Assembly: GCA_030916665.1 (NCBI GenBank)
Contig: JAUPWC010000565.1
Location: 1 to 20,165, forward strand
Origin: Verrucomicrobiota bacterium
GTDB lineage: Bacteria > Verrucomicrobiota > Verrucomicrobiia > Opitutales > Opitutaceae
Reading direction: 5' to 3'
DNA: 20,165 nt
Below are positions 16,095 through 20,165 of this stretch, piece by piece. The number at the start of each line of letters is the position of its first letter. Position 1 is the stretch's first letter. A program made the position numbers and the translations under genes. The notes beneath the pieces were generated by a model. That model saw only the letters and a program-made list of their open reading frames with translations. It ran no database searches and was not told the DNA's origin.

Positions 16095-16423
16095 GAGTTC
16101 CTCCGCAGCTCGTTCGGAACAGGGCGCTGCTTCCTGCGCCGGTCGGCGAACAGCGGCCGCCACTCCGGACGGGCGTTGATGACGATCAACGCGGTGATGC
16201 CGAGAGAGGTGAGGATGTGCTCGGGGGGCACGTAGTACGCGACTCCTTGGTAGAGCCAGTACAGCTGCCAGCACCACTCTCCGAAGTATCCGACGCCCAG
16301 CATCCACCAAGCACCGCGCTCGAACTTCGTGGCGCTGCCCGGCGACATGTTGTTCGCGTGCGCGATGATGGCCATGAGACCGGCCGTCAGCGAGCACAGG
16401 TGGACGACTTCAAGTAGGTCCAT
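16091..16423 (-). CDS. Three-helix holin-like membrane protein (110 aa)
   Basis: The ATG at 16423 has a perfect AAAGGAGA Shine-Dalgarno located inside the end of the preceding gene, which it overlaps by 14 bases. Three hydrophobic segments are visible: about 4-22 (VVHLCSLTAGLMAIIAHA), 37-60 (Trp/Tyr-rich, WWMLGVGYFGEWCWQLYW) and 68-83 (ILTSLGITALIVIN). A strongly basic cytoplasmic-type tail follows (RRRKQRP, 95-101). Size, topology and position directly before the endolysin fit a class I-like holin. It could equally be an antiholin partner of the other three-helix protein. It overlaps the endolysin start as GTGA. Confidence 0.85.
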   Translation of the reverse strand: MDLLEVVHLCSLTAGLMAIIAHANNMSPGSATKFERGAWWMLGVGYFGEWCWQLYWLYQGVAYYVPPEHILTSLGITALIVINARPEWRPLFADRRRKQRPVPNELRRNS

Positions 16424-16769
16424 TCGTGTCTCCTTTTGTCCCGGTCACGCGCTCCATGAGCTTCGACACGTTGTCCTTAACCCAGGTAGCAGCGCTCAGG
16501 ACGGCGGGGATGAAGATCATGACGGTGAGACCGAGGAGGAATGCCAGCCCCAGCTCAGCCCGCCCGGTAAGCGCGTAGCCCAAGAGCTTCGGGCTGGCCA
16601 GTATCTCGGCGATCACCGGCGTCATGTACATCGCCGTCGCCAGGCCAGCAGACAGCGTCCCGAGCGCAACGAGCAGCGTAGCCGGCTTCGTAAAGGTCAG
16701 AGACGCAAGCGCTCCGCCGAAGCCCGCGATCGCGTGGTGCGGGTTGAGTCCTCCGAGCGGGTCGTTCAT
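16410..16769 (-). CDS. Putative holin (119 aa, three transmembrane segments)
   Basis: I chose the ATG at 16769, preceded by AAGGAGG at a five-base spacing. The longer open frame upstream is a shadow of the peptidase gene. Hydrophobic segments lie at about 12-27 (AIAGFGGALASLTF), 30-50 (TLLVALGTLSAGLATAMYM) and 71-95 (ELGLAFLLGLTVMIFIPAVL), and the tail is hydrophilic with charged residues (KDNVSKLMERVTGTKGD). Small, Gly/Ala-rich membrane proteins of this type next to an endolysin are usually holins, which collapse the inner membrane at a set time. Two holin-like genes in a row suggest a holin/antiholin pair or one holin plus a separate membrane protein. The sequence alone does not say which is which. 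Confidence 0.85.
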   Translation of the reverse strand: MNDPLGGLNPHHAIAGFGGALASLTFTKPATLLVALGTLSAGLATAMYMTPVIAEILASPKLLGYALTGRAELGLAFLLGLTVMIFIPAVLSAATWVKDNVSKLMERVTGTKGDTNGPT

Positions 16770-16779
16770 CGCGCCCTCC

Positions 16780-17217
16780 TTAGTATGCCGTCGTCCACTG
16801 CTCGCCTGGCAGGTAGCCAGATTTCGAGATCCAGGTGTAGCCGTGGTTCTGTGCCAGCTCGTCGCGGGACATGATACCGCGCTGGCGGTTGTCCATGATC
16901 CAGCCCTCGGCTTCGCAGACGAGGTGGTACCCCCCACCGAATAACTGGCAAAAAACGAGGCGCGCCGGTGCACTGAGCCTACGCATGGCCATCCAGCACA
17001 TCTTGGCAAACGCATCGCAGTCGCCCTCCACGAGGCCCCGAGCCTCCAGGTCCTCAAGCAGCTCGGAGTCCTTCTCCCAGCGCTCATCACCCTTAAGGTC
17101 CGGATCATCCTTCCAGCGCACCGCATCCTCGACGTAACGGAAGTGCTGGAGGGCCCACCAGTGGACGTTCTCAGCCGTCTCGCTGATGGTCTCTCCAGCG
17201 GTGGGCCAGGTCAGCAC
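16780..17217 (-). CDS. Transglutaminase-like cysteine peptidase (145 aa)
   Basis: The product fits the bacterial transglutaminase-like cysteine proteinase group, with a Cys-His-Asp triad in order: C67 in EGDCDAFA, H98 in GGGYHLVCEAEGW, and D109 in GWIMDN. Members are papain-fold hydrolases or transferases acting on proteins or peptides. About 145 aa is a compact single domain. No signal peptide is seen, so it should act in the cytoplasm or after release through the holin. I chose the GTG at 17217, with AGAGGG seven bases upstream; the gene overlaps the lipoprotein gene by seven bases. It is placed at the head of the lysis region. Possible roles are cleavage of peptide cross-links or of host or virion proteins (inference). 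Alternatively it is a small structural-protein processing enzyme. Confidence 0.85.
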   Translation of the reverse strand: MLTWPTAGETISETAENVHWWALQHFRYVEDAVRWKDDPDLKGDERWEKDSELLEDLEARGLVEGDCDAFAKMCWMAMRRLSAPARLVFCQLFGGGYHLVCEAEGWIMDNRQRGIMSRDELAQNHGYTWISKSGYLPGEQWTTAY

Positions 17218-17366
17218 TCGCCGTCCCTCTTGCGCAGGTCCGTGCAGCCCCGGGGCTCCATGGTCGGCTTGCCGTCCGGGAACGGCGTGGGCGTCTGCGG
17301 GTGCGTAGCGCACGCCACCAGCATCACGATGGCGAGGACCAGCGCGGTGAGGTGGCGACGGTTCAC
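17211..17366 (-). CDS. Small lipoprotein (51 aa)
   Basis: The GTG at 17366 overlaps the upstream stop as GTGA; a moderate GGTGG lies about seven bases before it. Residues 1-18 are a basic then hydrophobic signal peptide (NRRHLTALVLAIVML) ending in the lipobox LVAC, with C19 as the lipidation site. The mature peptide is about 33 residues, Pro/Thr-rich, with two further cysteines (C41 and C51). It lacks the long polyproline stretch of the Rz1 protein nearby. It could be a second o-spanin-like protein, a superinfection-exclusion lipoprotein, or a lysis accessory protein; none can be chosen from sequence. The frame upstream of the GTG is a shadow of the 137-aa gene. Confidence 0.75.
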   Translation of the reverse strand: MNRRHLTALVLAIVMLVACATHPQTPTPFPDGKPTMEPRGCTDLRKRDGEC

Positions 17367-17776
17367 GGCTTCACCACCGGCTCGACCTCTATCGGCGCGG
17401 GCTCCTTGGCCTTCACCTCCAGCCCACCGTATTCGTGCTTGAAGACGAAGCCCGCCGGGGGCGCCTTGGCGTAGGCCATGCCGTCCGGCTTCTTGATCGC
17501 GATGCACGCGACCGCGCCGTGCTGGGCCTCGACCTCCGTCACGAAGTCGGCGTCTACCTTCTCGACCACCTTGGTCGCGCCCTCCTTCGCAAGATCGGGC
17601 ACTTCCTTCGTCTCCGGGACTTCCGCGAGGAAGTCGATCACCGGCCCCATCGTGTCCTCCGTCCAGACGACCGCATCGGGAGGCACTTGGAGAAGGTTCG
17701 CGAGGCTGGTGACGCCCTTCGCCTTCGCCTGCTCGATGATGGCGTTGGGAAGGGGCTTGATGATTCTGGCGAGCAT
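17363..17776 (-). CDS. Hypothetical protein following the tail fibre (137 aa)
   Basis: ATG at 17776 with AGGAG six bases upstream, overlapping the TAG of the fibre gene. The N-terminus is a basic helix (ARIIKPLPNAIIEQAKAKG). The middle is acidic with repeated Val/Glu/Lys (ETKEVPDLAKEGATKVVEKV) and contains one cysteine (VACIAIKK). The end is Pro/Val/Glu-rich (APIEVEPVVKP). No signal or membrane segment is evident. A gene immediately after a phage tail fibre often encodes a fibre assembly chaperone, but I see no sequence signature of that. Family not recognised. Confidence 0.82.
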   Translation of the reverse strand: MLARIIKPLPNAIIEQAKAKGVTSLANLLQVPPDAVVWTEDTMGPVIDFLAEVPETKEVPDLAKEGATKVVEKVDADFVTEVEAQHGAVACIAIKKPDGMAYAKAPPAGFVFKHEYGGLEVKAKEPAPIEVEPVVKP

Positions 17777-17785
17777 GGATGGCTC

Positions 17786-20165
17786 CTATGCGGTGATGAG
17801 TTGCAGATCGGCGTCGGAGACGCGGGTGGTGGCGACTCGGATGTTGCGGACAAGGCCGTTCATAAGAAGCGCTGTCCCGCATTGGCCCGCATAGATGTAT
17901 TCGATGTTCATGCTGCCATCGTAAGGGCCGGTTGCTACCGCCCCGCCCTCAAAACAAACAGATTGCGTAACTCCAGACCACGAGCCTGCCGCTTTGCGCA
18001 TGTCCGACAACACGCTAGCGGTGTTTGCGGCCCCTAAATTATTTGTCCCGTCATACAGGTTTAGACTTGAAGCGCCGACCGCCCCTGTTAGATAAAGCCC
18101 AGAGCCGAAGCCCGCTAGGCCAACAATTTCCCGGCTTGTTGCTACTGGCGTTAGCCCCGCCTCCGCGTAGAGAGCGCCCGTATCGGACACATTCCCGGCC
18201 GCCGGATACACCAAATAATCAAGGTTCCTCGTCACCGTCGCCGTGGTCGTCGGGATGTGCGAGGCGCTCGCGGTCGTCGCGTTCTCGGCCTGCACGCCGC
18301 CGATGTAGACATCACCAGTGTTGGCGACGGCGAGGGCTGCGGTGGTGGCCGGGAAGAAGGTGAGTTGGTTGTTGTTGGCCGCCGTGACGCTCGTCGTCAG
18401 ACAGAAGATGCGCCACACGCCGCCACCCATGTATTCAGGGGCTCGCTCTGCGGCGCCGGTCGTGTAGGTGCAGATCGGGACGCCGCCTGACCAAGTGATC
18501 GCCACCAGCAGGCGATTAGCTGTCGCGGTTGTATCCTCCAGCCGAACGACAGAACTGGTCGATGTTCCCTGCTTAATCAGGAAACTCACCGACTTCGAGG
18601 CATCGGCGGTGAAAGCGACATTCTGGCCGTAGTATTCGACGGCGCCCGCACCGTCATCCCCGATCAGGGCGAGTGCGATTTCGCCGCAATATGCCGCTGC
18701 CGCGCTCAATGTCGGACCGTTGAACGCAAGCCAGATAAGCGAGAAGTCGCTCGACCGCACCACGAGGTTCGTGCGGGCGGACTCGGCAAGGTAGCCCTCG
18801 TAGTTGAACAGGCGCAGCGGGTTGCCGATGTAGGCCGCAGGGATGCCACTGGTGTTGACCGTCACCGTCGCCGCGTTGGACGAAGATTCCGTGAAGGAGC
18901 CTGCGCCGATGGCTTGTGAGGAGAAGTCGGCGTCGAAGACGGCCCCCGTGGTAACTACAGAGGACTTGCCCGCTGCGTAATCTGCCGAAATTTGCGCGGA
19001 AGATAGGGCCGAATTGTAAAGTCGGCACGCATAGACTCTTCCGGTGGTGGGATCGCCAGTAGGATCGTCGCCTACCCGCATGGCCGCACTACCGCTTAAC
19101 GCGTGGTTGGCGGCGGCTATTTCTTGGAATGTTCCATTAAGCGCGTAAAACACTTTCCCGGTTGTCGCGTTGTAGCCCCATACAAGATGGTAGAGGGTAT
19201 TGGCAGATACCGTTCCGATGGTGCTGGACTGGGTGTAAGCCTGCGCGTCAGTTCCCCAAAATAGCGTCAGGCCATCGCTACCATTCACCATGCACCGAAA
19301 ATCAGCCCCGGTATTCGACCCAGCGCCACAAATTGTCTGATAAGCCCCCACCGCGGAAAGTGTCACCCATGCCGCACAAGTGAACGACCCCGCACCAAAT
19401 TCATAGGCTGCTATATGCGGCGCACTCGCGTTGTTCCCCACCACCCCCGGCAGCACCAGCCCGTTCGTGAGTCCGTCGTTCTCGGGGCGAGTGATCGCAG
19501 CACCCGTAGCCTCCGTGACCACATTCGAGGCGACCGTGTTCCCGTTCTCGGTGGCGAAATACTTGACGCCATCGACACAGGCTCCGTGGTAGGGGTAGAC
19601 GCTGCCGACGGGGAAGTAGGTGCCAGCGGAGGAGGCGCGTTCGAGTTGAGCGCCCCAGAAATACATTTGCTTGTTCGTGCCGGTGTAGCTACACGGCCCC
19701 GCTGTGCCGAAAGTTGCGTCGGCAGCACAGGCAATTAAAACTTGCGTTGGAGCAAGTCCTGCGACTACGACAACCTCACAGCGATACCATCCGTTCCCAA
19801 CTGCGGTGATGGAGGAGTCCGAGACGGACCATCCCGAACCACTTTGCCCCGTAGACGCAACCACCTCGGATTGCAAGTCGAAGCACGCCACCCCGTAATC
19901 GCCACCACCGGCAGATATGGAAAGGTCGGCATATCGGCGCGTGCTGTCCTTGATGTAGCACGACAGCGTGTAGGTCGCGCCAGCCACGCCTCCGGTAAGA
20001 CCACCTTTATAGGTGTAGTGGCCGCTGGTCGCGACTCCATCATCAACAAGGATGGCGGTTGGTGTTCCGTCAGGCGCGGTGTTGTTCGACGACACACGAG
20101 TCACAGCCCCACTGGACCACCACGCAGTATCAAGTGAACTTGTGTAGATCAGCTCATTCAGCTTC
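17786..20165 (-). CDS. Tail fibre / receptor-binding protein, 5'-truncated by window edge (at least 792 aa)
   Basis: The frame runs open from base 20164 through the edge, so the N-terminus (likely the virion-attachment part) is missing; the GTG at 20104 is internal. Visible modules, with residue numbers counted from the edge, are as follows. About 1-185 is a jelly-roll-like carbohydrate-binding type module (LIYTSSLDTAWWSS, GNGWYRCEVV, FWGAQLERASSAGTYFP). About 240-395 is a LamG/concanavalin-like domain (GSFTCAAWVTLS, TLYHLVWGYNATTGKVFYAL, GRVYACRLYNSALS). About 445-640 is a second jelly-roll-like module of the same type (GGVWRIFCL, GGVQAENATTASASHIPTT). A C-terminal concanavalin-like region ends NGLVRNIRVATTRVSDADLQ. 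Such modules bind surface glycans. Stretches around 19000-19400 look more AT-rich than the neighbouring genes, suggesting modular exchange. Host-recognition function is inferred from architecture. Confidence 0.88.
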   Translation of the reverse strand, partial: KLNELIYTSSLDTAWWSSGAVTRVSSNNTAPDGTPTAILVDDGVATSGHYTYKGGLTGGVAGATYTLSCYIKDSTRRYADLSISAGGGDYGVACFDLQSEVVASTGQSGSGWSVSDSSITAVGNGWYRCEVVVVAGLAPTQVLIACAADATFGTAGPCSYTGTNKQMYFWGAQLERASSAGTYFPVGSVYPYHGACVDGVKYFATENGNTVASNVVTEATGAAITRPENDGLTNGLVLPGVVGNNASAPHIAAYEFGAGSFTCAAWVTLSAVGAYQTICGAGSNTGADFRCMVNGSDGLTLFWGTDAQAYTQSSTIGTVSANTLYHLVWGYNATTGKVFYALNGTFQEIAAANHALSGSAAMRVGDDPTGDPTTGRVYACRLYNSALSSAQISADYAAGKSSVVTTGAVFDADFSSQAIGAGSFTESSSNAATVTVNTSGIPAAYIGNPLRLFNYEGYLAESARTNLVVRSSDFSLIWLAFNGPTLSAAAAYCGEIALALIGDDGAGAVEYYGQNVAFTADASKSVSFLIKQGTSTSSVVRLEDTTATANRLLVAITWSGGVPICTYTTGAAERAPEYMGGGVWRIFCLTTSVTAANNNQLTFFPATTAALAVANTGDVYIGGVQAENATTASASHIPTTTATVTRNLDYLVYPAAGNVSDTGALYAEAGLTPVATSREIVGLAGFGSGLYLTGAVGASSLNLYDGTNNLGAANTASVLSDMRKAAGSWSGVTQSVCFEGGAVATGPYDGSMNIEYIYAGQCGTALLMNGLVRNIRVATTRVSDADLQLITA

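Noticed and set aside
20102..20104. GTG at 20104 as the true start of the tail fibre
   Set aside because: The frame continues open to the edge, and the upstream residues (LIYTSSLDTAWW) complete the start of the jelly-roll-like module, so the gene is truncated.
1..20165. tRNA genes, CRISPR arrays, insertion sequences, integrase or attachment sites
   Set aside because: Looked for on both strands by eye; no cloverleaf, spaced repeats, transposase or recombinase motifs were seen.

Overview
The window looks like a contiguous piece of a tailed double-stranded DNA phage (Caudoviricetes) genome. All 19 genes I support lie on the minus strand, so the biological reading direction runs from base 20165 down to base 1. 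The sequence is GC-rich. Genes are packed almost end to end, usually with stop/start overlaps (GTGA, TGATG, TAGTG) or with a Shine-Dalgarno sequence built over the previous stop codon. There are no tRNAs, transposases, CRISPR arrays or housekeeping genes. An inner-membrane/outer-membrane spanin pair (Rz with a nested Rz1) together with a GH19 endolysin points to a Gram-negative host, probably a GC-rich proteobacterium (inference). No tape-measure gene is visible. The very large glycine-rich proteins at the low-coordinate end resemble ejected internal virion proteins, which would fit a short-tailed, podovirus-like particle (inference, moderate).

Layout in transcription order. (1) 20165-17786: tail fibre or receptor-binding protein, cut by the window edge, with two similar jelly-roll-like modules around a LamG-like domain. 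(2) 17776-17211: a 137-aa unknown and a 51-aa lipoprotein. (3) 17217-14809: an elaborate lysis region with a transglutaminase-like cysteine peptidase, two three-helix holin-like membrane proteins, the GH19 endolysin, a 58-aa EF-hand/dockerin-like protein with a membrane anchor, and the i-spanin with the o-spanin nested in another frame. (4) 14798-14161: a 145-aa unknown and a 64-aa secreted or membrane miniprotein. (5) 14159-6067: virion and tail structural genes, namely a 417-aa conserved-type tail protein, an 878-aa tyrosine-rich orphan, a 70-base gap with a strong hairpin, two tandem paralogues (137 and 144 aa), a 605-aa SPRY-repeat protein and a 480-aa helical protein. (6) 6058-1: a 913-aa proline/glycine-rich protein and a giant protein of at least 1105 aa that runs off the window, both likely internal virion proteins.

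How it fits together: the structural block builds the tail, fibre and DNA-delivery machinery. The lysis block provides membrane permeabilisation (holin candidates), wall cleavage (GH19) and outer-membrane disruption (spanins). The peptidase, lipoprotein and EF-hand membrane protein are unexplained additions around that core. The only non-coding stretch longer than about a dozen bases is 10200-10269, so there is no gene-free region over 300 bases. The many long open frames on the plus strand are shadows of the GC-rich minus-strand genes and are not annotated.
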